Positions 9,020 through 18,512 are shown, numbered from the stretch's first letter. The stretch is DNA of 64,000 bases from DT-110 sp964342305 (GCA_964342305.1 CAYFGK010000012.1:16269-80268); one strand, 5' to 3'. Program-made: numbers and translations. Notes: generated by a model from the sequence alone, not told the origin.

Positions 9020-10802
9020 TCAAGAGTGCCTTCAGATCCTCCGTATTGAGTACAATCTCATCGACTGCCCGTCCGGATGGAACCATCGGGAAAATATTAT
9101 CCTCTTTCTCCACCTTCACGTGGAGCAGATACGGGCCATCGTGTTGGAGCATCCGCGTGATGGCACTGGGCAGATCATCGGGGTTGACAACTTGTTCGCC
9201 GGATACGCCAAAGCCCTCGGCAATTTTCAGGAAATCGGGATTCTCCAGTTTGACGGAAGAGTAGCGTCGCTCAAAGAAGAGCTGCTGCCATTGCCTAACC
9301 ATCCCCAGGTAATTATTATCCAGCAGTACGATCTTCACCCCGGTATTCAACTGAGCGCAAAGCCCCAGCTCCTGAATGGTCATTTGAAAACCACCGTCAC
9401 CGATAAAGGCAACCACCTCGCGCTCGGGGTTGGCGATCTTGGCACCGAAGGCAGCGGGCAAACCAAAGCCCATGGTGCCGGCTCCACCCGATGATACCCA
9501 TTGGTTGGTGTCGCGGTATACGTAGTAGCGGGCGGCCATCATCTGGTGCTGCCCCACATCGGTAGCCACAATGGCCCGGCCATCGGTTTGATCCGAAACT
9601 TCCTTAACCACCATCCCCATGCGGATCTCTCCGTTATCGGATGGCCTGAGGGCTACCTGGTGTACTTTCCGCTCTTCTTCGGCATCCATTTCCCGGAATG
9701 CCTGGATCCATTCGGGGTATGTCTTACGTTCTACCATCGGCAGAAGCTGTTCCAGGGCATCCCTGGCATCGGCAAGAATGGGGACGTGGGCGGGGACGTT
9801 CTTGTGGATCTCCGAAGGATCAACCTCAATGTGAATGACCTTAGCCTGCGTAGCGTATTTGTCGAGCCGCCCGGTTACCCGGTCGTCGAAGCGCATACCA
9901 ATTGCGATCAGCACATCACAGCGGTTTTGCATGACGTTGGGGCCGAAGTTGCCGTGCATTCCCAGCATACCCGCGTGCAGTGGATGATCCGAAGGGATGG
10001 AGGAAAGGCCGTGAATGGTAGAACCTACCGGAATGCCCGTTTTCTCCACGAACTCCCGGAAGACATCCTGGGCGTGGGCTATCTGGATTCCGTGGCCGGC
10101 CAGAATCATGGGCTTTTTCGCCTCATTGATGAGTTTGGCGGCAGCCTCCAATGCTTCCGGACGCGCTTTGGGGCGCGGATTATAAGAGCGAACCTTTGGG
10201 GCTGGTTTATAGCTGAATTCGCACATTTCAACCTGCGCATTCTTGGTAATATCGATCACCACCGGGCCGGGACGTCCGGTATTGGCTACGTGGAATGCTT
10301 TCGCAAAAACCTCCGGAATTTCCTCCGCACGGGTTATCTGGTAATTCCATTTACTGACCGGCATGGTGCAACCGATGACATCCGTTTCCTGAAAGGCGTC
10401 TGATCCCAACAAATGCCGGAATACCTGGCCAGTAATGCAGATCAGGGGGGTGGAGTCCAGGTAGGCGTCGCCCAGACCGGTGATCAGGTTGGTAGCCCCC
10501 GGTCCGGAGGTAGCCATACAGACACCTGTTTGTCGCGTCACTCGGGCGTAGCCTTCGGCAGCGTGGATGGCGCCCTGCTCGTGACGGGGCAGAATATGAC
10601 GAAGTTTATCCTCGAAGTCGATCAATGCGTCGTAAACCGGCATGATGGCACCTCCCGGATAGCCGAAAATGGTATCTACTCCTTCTTCCACGAGGCACCG
10701 CAGGATAGCCTGCGCACCGGTCATTTGCTGCCCGCTTTGGCCAACCGCCGGCTGGGGTTGGGCGGTGGTCACTGGATCTTTCATGATGCTGGTTTTTGAC
10801 AT
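9003..10802 (-). CDS. ilvB: Acetolactate synthase large (catalytic) subunit
   Basis: 599 residues, full length for the family. A thiamine diphosphate enzyme that condenses two pyruvates, or pyruvate with 2-oxobutyrate, in valine/leucine/isoleucine synthesis. Seen: N-terminal Pyr domain with the cofactor-activating Glu in RHEQGAIHAAEGYA, the Rossmann-like middle domain, and the ThDP motif beginning GDGGF and ending at the DNNYLGMVRQW segment. It lies 20 bp after ilvD and overlaps or abuts ilvN, so the three are one operon. The first ~20 residues are Gln/Pro-rich and may not be part of the fold. Met7 is an alternative start. Confidence 0.95.
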   Translation of the reverse strand: MSKTSIMKDPVTTAQPQPAVGQSGQQMTGAQAILRCLVEEGVDTIFGYPGGAIMPVYDALIDFEDKLRHILPRHEQGAIHAAEGYARVTRQTGVCMATSGPGATNLITGLGDAYLDSTPLICITGQVFRHLLGSDAFQETDVIGCTMPVSKWNYQITRAEEIPEVFAKAFHVANTGRPGPVVIDITKNAQVEMCEFSYKPAPKVRSYNPRPKARPEALEAAAKLINEAKKPMILAGHGIQIAHAQDVFREFVEKTGIPVGSTIHGLSSIPSDHPLHAGMLGMHGNFGPNVMQNRCDVLIAIGMRFDDRVTGRLDKYATQAKVIHIEVDPSEIHKNVPAHVPILADARDALEQLLPMVERKTYPEWIQAFREMDAEEERKVHQVALRPSDNGEIRMGMVVKEVSDQTDGRAIVATDVGQHQMMAARYYVYRDTNQWVSSGGAGTMGFGLPAAFGAKIANPEREVVAFIGDGGFQMTIQELGLCAQLNTGVKIVLLDNNYLGMVRQWQQLFFERRYSSVKLENPDFLKIAEGFGVSGEQVVNPDDLPSAITRMLQHDGPYLLHVKVEKEDNIFPMVPSGRAVDEIVLNTEDLKALLNEKTK

Positions 10803-10822
10803 CCCGGCTGGGGATGCTGGCT

Positions 10823-12502
10823 CTACAATTTATCAGTCACACAGCCTTCACTTGCGGAAGAAACGGTGTGGGCATATTTTCGGAGCAGGCCGTTTTCGGC
10901 CCGCAATGTGGGTGCAATCCATTTTGCTCTGCGTTGGGCAACTTCATCGGTAGTGATCTGGGCCGTCAGCTTATTGTTGACCGCATCGATGGTGATGAGG
11001 TCGCCATCCTCCAACAAAGCAATTAGCCCGCCGGCCTGTGCTTCGGGAGTAATGTGCCCGACGACGAACCCGTGGGTGCCCCCACTGAAGCGGCCATCGG
11101 TGATCAGTGCTACTTTTTTTCCCAATCCCTCGCCCATAATGGCGGAGGTAGGCTTGAGCATCTCGGGCATGCCCGGAGCCCCCTTGGGACCACAGTAGCG
11201 AATGACGATCACATCACCGGCCTCGATAACTTTTTCAGCAATGGCTTGATTAGCTTCATCTTCACTGTCAAATACCCGGGCTTTTCCTTCGAAAAAGGTC
11301 CCCTCTTTGCCGGTGATCTTAGCAACTGCCCCCTGCTCGGCTAAGTTCCCGTAGAGGATGCGCAAATGACCGGTCTCTTTCAAAGGTGCTGAAACGGGAT
11401 GGATGATTTCCTGCCCCTCTTTCAGGCCGGGAACTTCGGCCAGGTTCTTCTCTATGGTCTTTCCGGTCACCGTCAGGCAGTCGCCGTGGAGGAATCCTTC
11501 CTGTAAGAGCATTTTCATGACGGCCGGAACGCCACCCACGTGGTACAGGTCTTCCATCACGTACTGACCACTGGGTTTCAGATCGGCCAGGTAGGGCGTG
11601 CGATCACTGATGCGCTGGAAGTCGTCGATGGTCAGCTTAACTCCGGCAGCGTGGGCAATGGCCAGCATATGGAGTACTGCATTGGTAGACCCGCCCAGGG
11701 CCGTGATGACGGTCAGTGCATTCTCAAATGCTTCTGTGGTCATGATGTCCCGCGGCTTGATGTCTTCCTCCAGCAAATGCCGGATGGCCTTGCCAATCCG
11801 TACACTCTCGGCCTGCTTTTCCGGGATATTGGCCGGGATCGAGGAGTTGAATGGCAGGCTCATGCCCATGGCTTCAATAGCCGAAGCCATGGTGTTAGCG
11901 GTATACATGCCGCCGCAGGCACCGGGGCCGGGACAGGCATTTTGGATGACCTTCCGGAAATCTTCGGGTTCGATCTGCCCGGCGTGCTTTTGGCCGAGGG
12001 CTTCGAAGGCTGAGACGATATCCAGCTTTTTGCCGGCGTGGCAACCCGGGCTGATCGTGCCGCCGTAGGCGAGGATAGCCGGCCGGTTGAGACGTGCCAG
12101 CGCGATCATGGCTCCGGGCATATTCTTATCACAGCCGGTCACGGCGATTACACCGTCGTACCACTGGGCACTGACCACCGTTTCAATGGAGTCGGCGATG
12201 ATGTCGCGGGAGGGCAGGGAATAGCGCATGCCCGATGTACCCATCGACATCCCATCACTGACACCAATAGTATGGAAGATGAGACCAATCAGGTCGGTAT
12301 CCAGGACGCCTTTCTTGACCTGCTCGGCCAACCCATTAAGGTGCATATTGCAGGTGTTACCTTCCCAGCCGGTGCTGACGATGCCGATCTGCGCTTTATC
12401 CAGATCGGCATCGGTAAGGCCAATTCCGTATAGCATGGCCTGGGCAGCTGGTTGGGTTTCGTCCTGTGTCAGCCGCTTGCTGTATTTGTTCAGTTCTTTC
12501 AT
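10823..12502 (-). CDS. ilvD: Dihydroxy-acid dehydratase
   Basis: 559 residues from the ATG at 12502. That start gives MKELNKYSKRLTQ, the usual family start; the frame stays open 63 nt further upstream, but that stretch looks like leader DNA. The enzyme dehydrates 2,3-dihydroxy-isovalerate and -methylvalerate in the third step of valine/isoleucine synthesis. Fe-S ligands are visible in GCDKNMPGAM and in CPGPGACGGMYTANTM, and the C-terminal TDGRFSGGTHG motif is intact. It is the first gene of ilvD-ilvB-ilvN. ilvC is not in the window, so the reductoisomerase must be encoded elsewhere. Confidence 0.95.
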   Translation of the reverse strand: MKELNKYSKRLTQDETQPAAQAMLYGIGLTDADLDKAQIGIVSTGWEGNTCNMHLNGLAEQVKKGVLDTDLIGLIFHTIGVSDGMSMGTSGMRYSLPSRDIIADSIETVVSAQWYDGVIAVTGCDKNMPGAMIALARLNRPAILAYGGTISPGCHAGKKLDIVSAFEALGQKHAGQIEPEDFRKVIQNACPGPGACGGMYTANTMASAIEAMGMSLPFNSSIPANIPEKQAESVRIGKAIRHLLEEDIKPRDIMTTEAFENALTVITALGGSTNAVLHMLAIAHAAGVKLTIDDFQRISDRTPYLADLKPSGQYVMEDLYHVGGVPAVMKMLLQEGFLHGDCLTVTGKTIEKNLAEVPGLKEGQEIIHPVSAPLKETGHLRILYGNLAEQGAVAKITGKEGTFFEGKARVFDSEDEANQAIAEKVIEAGDVIVIRYCGPKGAPGMPEMLKPTSAIMGEGLGKKVALITDGRFSGGTHGFVVGHITPEAQAGGLIALLEDGDLITIDAVNNKLTAQITTDEVAQRRAKWIAPTLRAENGLLRKYAHTVSSASEGCVTDKL

Positions 12503-12543
12503 GTATTTGATTGGTCGCTTGTCATCAACTCGGTGTATACAAC

Positions 12544-12551
12544 CAAAGGTA
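12544..12551 (-). promoter_or_regulatory. Candidate Bacteroidota -7 box for ilvDBN
   Basis: The minus strand reads TACCTTTG, a match to the Bacteroidota -7 consensus TAnnTTTG, about 42 nt upstream of the ilvD ATG. The -33 position, about 20 nt upstream, is TTC rather than TTG, so the match is partial. Confidence 0.4.
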
Positions 12552-12577
12552 GTTTTGGCACGCACACGGCGCGAATT

Positions 12578-12618
12578 AAAAAACCGGATTGTTACGATGG
12601 TGTAAAATCCGGTTTTTT
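12578..12618 (-). terminator. Perfect 13-bp hairpin with T-run between the OMP gene and ilvD
   Basis: AAAAAACCGGATT (12578-12590) pairs perfectly with AATCCGGTTTTTT (12606-12618). An inner TTAC/GTAA pair extends the stem. On the minus strand the hairpin ends in a T-run, so it fits a Rho-independent terminator for the outer-membrane gene that ends at 12682. Because it also lies just upstream of the ilvD promoter box, it separates the two units. Confidence 0.75.
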
Positions 12619-12681
12619 CGCGTAAGCGACTGAATAATAGGGTGTTGGGTGACTGAGACTTACGAGGCCTGGCCCGGTATG

Positions 12682-13377
12682 TTACTGGTAATCGAACCGG
12701 AGACCGAGCCGCAAACCGGCCCGAAAACGCCAGCCTTGTGAATCTCCGCCCGAAAGCTGGTAATCGGGAGGTACCGCATCATTGATCGGTTCTGCTTGTG
12801 CGGGCTGGTCAAAGGGGAATAAATAGCGCGCTTCCGCAAAAGGGGTTAGCGTCAGGAAATCGGAAACACCAAGGTCGAGGCCCAGGCCTCCCGCCAGACT
12901 CGGGATGAGGCCCGTATTATCCGGATCGAATGTGCCTATCCGGTCGGATTCGGAGCTGACCGTGGCGTAAGTTACTCCGGGGGATAAACTCAGAAAGAAG
13001 CCACTCTTCAGCAGGTTACTTTGCTTGGAAAAAGTGGGGCAATCGCAATCACTGGCCAGGTCAAATACGTAAAAATTGGTATTGAAGAAAAAGCTCAGCC
13101 ATTGCCCGCGAATGTGGGTAGCATCCGGCAGATCCACGGAGGTGCGGGCATAATTCAGTTCGGGTAAAAACTCAATGCGTTTATTCTTTAGCCGAAACCA
13201 ATAATCAATCCCCACCGCATAGGCAGAGCCGGGTAATTCGCGGATTTCCTGTGTTTCGGTTAACGATACCTGAAAATCGTCGAGTTCAAATTGATCGTAA
13301 GTAGCCCGAAGGCCGATTTGGGCCTGGAGCTGGCTTCCGCCAAAAAACAGGGCAAGGGCAAGAATAAGGTGACGCAT
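12682..13377 (-). CDS. Outer-membrane beta-barrel protein (PorT/OMP_b-brl family-like)
   Basis: 231 residues from the ATG at 13377, which opens directly into a signal peptide (MRHLILALALFFGGSQLQA, then QIG). The frame continues 33 nt upstream but that adds a non-secretory stretch. The mature part alternates polar and hydrophobic residues with aromatic strand ends (WLSFFFNTNFYVFDL, LTLTPFAEARYLFPF, GWRFRAGLRLGLRFDY). The final Tyr-Gln follows a typical barrel-closing strand. It is likely a small barrel in the outer membrane; ligand unknown. It is divergent from rimO, with 106 bp between the starts. Confidence 0.75.
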   Translation of the reverse strand: MRHLILALALFFGGSQLQAQIGLRATYDQFELDDFQVSLTETQEIRELPGSAYAVGIDYWFRLKNKRIEFLPELNYARTSVDLPDATHIRGQWLSFFFNTNFYVFDLASDCDCPTFSKQSNLLKSGFFLSLSPGVTYATVSSESDRIGTFDPDNTGLIPSLAGGLGLDLGVSDFLTLTPFAEARYLFPFDQPAQAEPINDAVPPDYQLSGGDSQGWRFRAGLRLGLRFDYQ

Positions 13378-13454
13378 GACGAAGATTTTTGATAATAACG
13401 CTGGAAGCACTCAACTATTTTTCAATGGGAACTGTCTTTCCGGGGTAGAAATGG

Positions 13455-13462
13455 TAGTTTTG
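13455..13462 (+). promoter_or_regulatory. Candidate -7 box for rimO
   Basis: TAGTTTTG matches TAnnTTTG, 21 nt before the rimO ATG. CTG at 13432-13434, 20 nt upstream, is one mismatch from the TTG -33 element. Confidence 0.4.
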
Positions 13463-13483
13463 CGGCCAATTAAGTGAAAAGGC

Positions 13484-14803
13484 ATGAAGACCAAGACGTT
13501 AAAGCAGGATAAAGTAAATGTAATTACGCTCGGGTGCTCTAAGAATCTGGTGGATTCGGAGAACATCATTACCCAACTGAAGGGTAATGACTACGAGGTG
13601 GTGCACGATAGCAACGATGAGGATGCCAACGTTATCATTGTCAATACTTGTGGTTTTATCGATCTGGCCAAGGAAGAATCCATTAACACCATACTGGAAT
13701 ACGCCGCAGTAAAGGAAGCCGGCGGGATCGATAAATTATACGTTACGGGCTGCCTTTCCCAGCGCTATAAAGATAACCTCGAAGAGCAAATCCCCGAAGT
13801 CGATGCCTACTTCGGCACCCTTGAATTGCCCGGTCTGCTCGCCAAACTGAATGCCGACTATAAACACGAACTCATCGGTGAGCGGGTTACCACTACACCG
13901 CAACACTACGCTTACCTCAAGATATCCGAAGGTTGTAACCGCACCTGTTCTTTTTGCGCCATTCCGCTGATGCGCGGTAAGCACATCTCCCGTCCCATTG
14001 AAGCCCTGGTCGACGAAGCTAAAAACCTGGCGCGCATGGGGGTAAAGGAGCTGATGCTAATCGCCCAGGAATTGACCTACTACGGATTAGATATTTACAA
14101 AGAACGAGCTCTTCCGCAATTGCTCGATGCCCTGGCCGACGTGGAAGGTATCGAATGGATTCGCCTGCACTATGCTTACCCCAGTAAGTTCCCGACGGAG
14201 ATCTTCGAGGTCATGGCCCGCCGCAAAAAGATCTGTAACTATCTGGATATGCCCCTGCAACACGCCAGTGACACGGTACTGGAGCGGATGCGGCGCCAGA
14301 TAACGCGTGCCGAAACCGAACAACTGATCACCACGGCCCGCAAGCAGGTACCCGGACTCACCCTGCGAACCACTCTCCTGGTAGGTTATCCCGGGGAGAC
14401 CGAAGAGGAGTTTGAAGAATTATGCGACTTCGTTCGGGAGAATCGCTTTGATCGTCTGGGGGTTTTCCAGTACTCTCACGAGGAAGGAACCCGTGCCTAC
14501 GATGTGGAGGACGATGTCCCGGAAGAGGTAAAGGCCGAGCGCGCCAACCGCATCATGGAGATCCAGCAGGAGATCAGCTTCGAGAAAAATCAGGAATGGA
14601 TAGGCCGTACGGTGCCCGTCCTTTTTGATCGCAAGGAAGGGGAATTCTTCGTAGGCCGCACCGAGGGTGATTCGCCGGAGGTCGACAACGAGGTACTGGT
14701 GCCCGCCGATAAATACTTTGTCCGCATTGGCGATTTTGCGCAGGTGCACATCACCGATGCTACCGAATACGATCTGTTCGGGAAAGTGGTACCTACTCAA
14801 TAA
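13484..14803 (+). CDS. rimO: Ribosomal protein S12 methylthiotransferase RimO
   Basis: 439 residues. A radical-SAM enzyme that methylthiolates the conserved Asp of ribosomal protein S12. Three Cys of the N-terminal UPF0004 domain are seen in NVITLGCSKNLVDSE, VNTCGFIDLA and VTGCLSQRY. The radical-SAM CxxxCxxC is CNRTCSFC followed by AIPLMRGKH. A C-terminal TRAM domain closes the protein. The LGCSKNLVDSE start is diagnostic for RimO over MiaB. Its last 11 nt overlap the convergent sortilin-like gene. Confidence 0.96.
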   Translation: MKTKTLKQDKVNVITLGCSKNLVDSENIITQLKGNDYEVVHDSNDEDANVIIVNTCGFIDLAKEESINTILEYAAVKEAGGIDKLYVTGCLSQRYKDNLEEQIPEVDAYFGTLELPGLLAKLNADYKHELIGERVTTTPQHYAYLKISEGCNRTCSFCAIPLMRGKHISRPIEALVDEAKNLARMGVKELMLIAQELTYYGLDIYKERALPQLLDALADVEGIEWIRLHYAYPSKFPTEIFEVMARRKKICNYLDMPLQHASDTVLERMRRQITRAETEQLITTARKQVPGLTLRTTLLVGYPGETEEEFEELCDFVRENRFDRLGVFQYSHEEGTRAYDVEDDVPEEVKAERANRIMEIQQEISFEKNQEWIGRTVPVLFDRKEGEFFVGRTEGDSPEVDNEVLVPADKYFVRIGDFAQVHITDATEYDLFGKVVPTQ

Positions 14804-17327
14804 CCACTACCGGCTCGGTCCACACGATCTGATGGTTTTTCTGTAGCTGAACCCAATAGGTGCCTGGAGCCAATTGTGCTACTGACCAACCATAGGTTTG
14901 TTCCTCTTGTTTTCGGAGATCGATTAGCTCCCCAGATTGGATTACACGTCCCTGACTATCTACCAACCGCAACTGTCCGGGACCGGAGCTGGTCGATGTC
15001 CATCGGATCCGGATTTGATCCCGGGCGGGATTGGGAAAAATCGATGCTTTTTTGGCGAAAGCCACCTCCTCTAAACTGGTAGTAACATCAGCGATCCTGG
15101 TTTGATACATGGAGCGCCCAAAAGTGGCGGCCAGCATAATGTCCGTATCGGGCTCGTAATCGAGGTCAGTGACCACGGTAGCCGGGACGCCATCCTGAAA
15201 AGGCTCCCACGATTGGCCCATGTCCAGGGACCGGAAGATGCCGACATCAGTGGCGGCATAAATGCTTCGGAACCGAGTAATAACCAGGTCGTTTACGGGT
15301 ACATCGGGCAACCCCCGGTCGATCGGGACCCAGGTGACGCCGCGGTCAGTGCTGTGATAGATATGGGCCATTCTCTCCCCAAACCGAAATCCAGAGACCG
15401 TTACAAAAACCTCGTTTACGTCCGAAGGTGATGCCAGCACCGTGGTGATCCAGCGCTTGGGCAGACCAGCTGACAGATCGATCCAGTGCTGGCCACCGTC
15501 GTCGCTACGCCAGACCCGGCCATCATCCGTGCCGGCGTAAAGTAGGTCGTTGTTTAGCGGTGACAGACTCAGATCGGTGAGGGTACCATACGTCAAATTG
15601 CCACCGGGATCACCGTCGGTCAGATCGGGACTGATCGGATTCCAGGAATAACCACGATCGGTGGTCCGGTACACCCGCTGTGAACCGTAATAGAGTGTGC
15701 GCGGTTTGTCGTTATCCATGATAACCGGTGTGTGCCAGTTCTTGCGGTCTGTACCGGGGATACCCGAGGTGGCGCGAAAAAAACTGCGTCCGCCACTGGT
15801 GGAGCGCATCAGATTCCCGTACTGATACGAAAGGAAAATAACGTTGGAGTCGCGTGGATCTACCATGGTCCGGAAACCATCGGCGAAAAAAAGAATATCC
15901 CAGCCGGAGCGCTGCTGCCCGTAGGTGCGAATGACGCCATTATCCTGAGTACCTCCCAGTAGCCGATCCGCTGCCGACCGGTCAATGTAGGCCGTGTAGA
16001 ATTGGGTAATGGGCATATTGTCCGCATGTCGGTACGACTGGCCGCCATCTTCGGAGATATAGATGCCACCATCATTTCCGGCGATGACCAACTCAGGCCG
16101 TTGCGGGTGGATGACCAGGGCGTGCTGATCGACGTGGGCACCGGGAAATACGGACGTCCATTCTTCGGCATCCGGTTTTAGTTCGTGCATATTCAAACCG
16201 GCAAAGTAGTAGTGTCCCACTTCGTTGGGGTGCATCCAAATCTTTCCGAACCACCACATAAAGGACACTTCGTCGATACCCGTCGTGGGCAGGGTGGACC
16301 AGGAATCGCCGCGATCGGTACTCGCGTATACGCCCAGGAGGTTTCCCGCCGGGTGAACGACGTAAGCCAGCAGGTGATCCGGCGTTGCCGGAGAAACGGC
16401 CAGACCGATGCGCCCGAGATTGTTGTTGTGACCATTAGGAGGCAAAGAAAGCCGCGTCCATGATTCACCTCCGTCGCTCGAGCGCCAAATACCGGAGGAA
16501 GGCCCCGAATAGGACCTTCTCTGCGGGCGACGAACCCGTTCCCAGGTAGCTGCATAGATGATGCTTGGATCATCGGGGTGTAAAACCACATCGATTACGC
16601 CGGTGGAATCATTGAGGTACAATACTTGTTCCCAGGAGTCACCCCCGTCTGTGGTACGGAATAGGCCGCGTTCGGGATTGTTTTCGAATAAATGCCCCAT
16701 GGCAGCGACGAACACCGTATTGGCATCCCGGGGATGGACCGCCAGGCGGCCGATACTTCCCGCTTTTTCGAGGCCGATCGATTGCCAGTTAAGGCCGCGA
16801 TCGTCTGACCGGAATATGCCGGCCCCGTCGTAGGCGATGGAACCACCACCGGCATTCGCTTCACCGGTACCGGCATAGACCACTGCGGGTTGAGATTGCG
16901 AGATGGCCAGATCACCAATGGCGAGCGTGGGCATTGGGTCGAAGACCGGGACCCAGGTGGCGCCCTGGTCCCGGGACCGGAAGATCCCACCCGATGCCGT
17001 ACCGGCAAGGATGGTTTGCTGATCGTCGGGCCACATTTCAAGATCAGTTATGCGTCCGCCGATGTTAAGTGGGCCGACTAAGTCCCAGGTTGCCGCTCCC
17101 CGCAATAGTGTGTTTTCACGGGTATGACGGGCCATTTCGGTACGTGCGCGACGGTAGGCCGGGCGGTCGATACGGCCGTGCGGGAAGGCCCGTTGCCGGT
17201 AAAACCAGTCTTCGGGTACCATGCTGTGTTCTTCGTCGGCATCGCCGGTGGCGGCGAAGGAGGTATGTAACCGGTCATCGGAAACAAAGAGCAATAAAAG
17301 GGGAAGTACGTATAGCAATCGTCGCAT
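14793..17327 (-). CDS. Secreted VPS10/sortilin-like beta-propeller protein with T9SS sorting domain
   Basis: 844 residues. The N-terminus is a signal peptide (MRRLLYVLPLLLLFVSDD). The body holds many BNR/Asp-box motifs of the S-x-D-x-G-x-x-W type, for example SRDQGATW, SDDRGLNW, TTDGGDSW, STDRGDSW and SDDGGQHW, as in sortilin-type ten-bladed propellers. The last ~80 residues (IFPNPARDQIRIRW ... GTYWVQLQ) are a Por/T9SS C-terminal sorting domain, so the protein should cross the outer membrane by T9SS and be released or anchored. Close relatives are sometimes annotated as glycosyl hydrolases, but I see no catalytic residues that justify this. Confidence 0.85.
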   Translation of the reverse strand: MRRLLYVLPLLLLFVSDDRLHTSFAATGDADEEHSMVPEDWFYRQRAFPHGRIDRPAYRRARTEMARHTRENTLLRGAATWDLVGPLNIGGRITDLEMWPDDQQTILAGTASGGIFRSRDQGATWVPVFDPMPTLAIGDLAISQSQPAVVYAGTGEANAGGGSIAYDGAGIFRSDDRGLNWQSIGLEKAGSIGRLAVHPRDANTVFVAAMGHLFENNPERGLFRTTDGGDSWEQVLYLNDSTGVIDVVLHPDDPSIIYAATWERVRRPQRRSYSGPSSGIWRSSDGGESWTRLSLPPNGHNNNLGRIGLAVSPATPDHLLAYVVHPAGNLLGVYASTDRGDSWSTLPTTGIDEVSFMWWFGKIWMHPNEVGHYYFAGLNMHELKPDAEEWTSVFPGAHVDQHALVIHPQRPELVIAGNDGGIYISEDGGQSYRHADNMPITQFYTAYIDRSAADRLLGGTQDNGVIRTYGQQRSGWDILFFADGFRTMVDPRDSNVIFLSYQYGNLMRSTSGGRSFFRATSGIPGTDRKNWHTPVIMDNDKPRTLYYGSQRVYRTTDRGYSWNPISPDLTDGDPGGNLTYGTLTDLSLSPLNNDLLYAGTDDGRVWRSDDGGQHWIDLSAGLPKRWITTVLASPSDVNEVFVTVSGFRFGERMAHIYHSTDRGVTWVPIDRGLPDVPVNDLVITRFRSIYAATDVGIFRSLDMGQSWEPFQDGVPATVVTDLDYEPDTDIMLAATFGRSMYQTRIADVTTSLEEVAFAKKASIFPNPARDQIRIRWTSTSSGPGQLRLVDSQGRVIQSGELIDLRKQEEQTYGWSVAQLAPGTYWVQLQKNHQIVWTEPVVVIE
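15048..15064 (+). repeat. GGCGAAAGCC hairpin copy inside the sortilin-like gene
   Basis: TTTTTTGGCGAAAGCCA within codons for Ala-Phe-Ala-Lys-Lys-Ala on the minus strand. Confidence 0.7.
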
Positions 17328-17402
17328 GGGGGATACTTTAGGTACCGGAAAAATACGAAATCGGAGACGGTGGAAGGGGAGAAGCTATTATTTGATGATT
17401 GT

Positions 17403-17783
17403 TTACAGGCGTTGCAGGCGGATAGCTTGCTGCTGGTTTGAGGAGGACGGTTCGGGGATGAGATTTAATTCCCCGGTTGGCAAAAAGTCGGCCTGGAGAG
17501 TGGCGTGAAAGGAGCTGGAGTTATCTTCAAAAAGGTGCACCTCCATTCTTTGTTTTTTCCGGGTCTTAATGCTGAATTGGAGGGGCTGATTTTCGGCTGA
17601 CCCGATCAGCGGTTGCTGATTGACCCAGAGCAGGTATTCTCCCTGATCGGTGAAGGTGATGCGAATGGCATTTCCAGATTCATCCTGTCCCTGCCATTGA
17701 CCAATGAGGGACTGACTGGCAGGGCGGGCACAGGAACCCAAAAGGATAGCCAAAGAAAACAGGAACAAGTAAGTACGCAGCAT
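17403..17783 (-). CDS. Small lipoprotein, lipocalin-like
   Basis: 126 residues. A lipoprotein signal with lipobox LLGSC puts the acylated Cys at residue 18. The mature part SLIGQWQGQDESGNAIRITF, then TDQGEYLLWVN and later strand pairs resemble the short lipocalin-like proteins common in Bacteroidota, in which a G-x-W motif sits in the first strand. Function unknown. It is divergent from the membrane protein at 17942. Confidence 0.65.
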   Translation of the reverse strand: MLRTYLFLFSLAILLGSCARPASQSLIGQWQGQDESGNAIRITFTDQGEYLLWVNQQPLIGSAENQPLQFSIKTRKKQRMEVHLFEDNSSSFHATLQADFLPTGELNLIPEPSSSNQQQAIRLQRL

Positions 17784-17838
17784 AGTGGGATTATAATATT
17801 ATCAACAAGGGGTTAATTTGGAAGGAATAACGCCCTGC

Positions 17839-17872
17839 AATTCACCAAAATTGTAACTTTTAGGGGTGAATT
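17839..17872. promoter_or_regulatory. Inverted repeat in a divergent intergenic region
   Basis: AATTCACC (17839-17846) and GGTGAATT (17865-17872) form an 8-bp inverted repeat with an 18-bp spacer between divergently transcribed genes, the layout of a regulator site. No regulator gene adjoins. Confidence 0.3.
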
Positions 17873-17941
17873 TTGTTACTACGCCAGTTGGTAATTAAGG
17901 CACTCACGGTGCTATAGTTATTTGATAAGTTTATACAAGTT

Positions 17942-18433
17942 ATGAGTGAAGTATCCAAGGACTCCGTTTTTGAACAGGCATTTAATCCCATTTACCAGGC
18001 TGTTTTAAGCCTGGCGGGTGTTGTCGTAGTCAGTCTGGCTGCACTAGGGGTAGGAGCTACCGGTATCATGGAGGTTCCGGCCCGGTTCCCCTGGATGGCC
18101 GCTACCGCCTTTTTGCTGTGTTTTGCACTGTTCAACAGCGTTTTCGCCTTGTCAACCAAGAATATGCTTAAGTACTGGAGCCGGTCGATCTACAGTTTTC
18201 TTGGTCTGGCACTGCTGGCCGGTGGATTTGCCTGGCTATTGTCCTCCTTGCCCATTAGCGAAGCCGGATCGTACCGCTGGATCCTGATCGTCGTGACGGT
18301 AGGGTATATCGTTTTCCTGGCCATGATGACTACGATGCGGCGCATTGTCGAATTCGCCCAACGGGAGGAATGGAATCACCCGCGTATCCGAAACCGGGAT
18401 CAACGGGATGATCGTGACCGGCATATTAAGTAG
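17942..18433 (+). CDS. Four-helix inner-membrane protein of unknown function
   Basis: 163 residues with four hydrophobic segments at about 21-43, 53-73, 85-105 and 113-131. The C-terminus is charged and cytoplasmic (REEWNHPRIRNRDQRDDRDRH). No recognised domain. The start has no Shine-Dalgarno. The stop is followed within 3 nt by a heptamer-repeat hairpin that may terminate transcription. Confidence 0.65.
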   Translation: MSEVSKDSVFEQAFNPIYQAVLSLAGVVVVSLAALGVGATGIMEVPARFPWMAATAFLLCFALFNSVFALSTKNMLKYWSRSIYSFLGLALLAGGFAWLLSSLPISEAGSYRWILIVVTVGYIVFLAMMTTMRRIVEFAQREEWNHPRIRNRDQRDDRDRHIK

Positions 18434-18434
18434 G

Positions 18435-18512
18435 CAGGTTTGAGGTGTGAGGTTTGAGGTTTGAGGTGAAGGTTAGAGGACCTCACACCTCACACCTCAC
18501 ACCTCAAACCTG
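18435..18512. repeat. GGTTTGA heptamer array with perfect 19-bp inverted ends
   Basis: Copies of GGTTTGA/GGTGTGA run rightwards, then copies of the complement CCTCACA/CCTCAAA run back. The ends 18435-18453 and 18494-18512 are perfect inverted repeats of 19 bp, so the whole can fold into a hairpin. It starts right after the preceding stop codon. Related arrays lie at 23393, 27527, 41046 and 51517. Confidence 0.85.

Noticed and set aside
9501..10403. A 300-codon plus frame
   Set aside because: Antisense to ilvB, whose motifs are complete; the plus frame has no recognisable domain.
18435..18512. CRISPR-like array
   Set aside because: Units are 7 bp, contiguous and without spacers; no cas genes.
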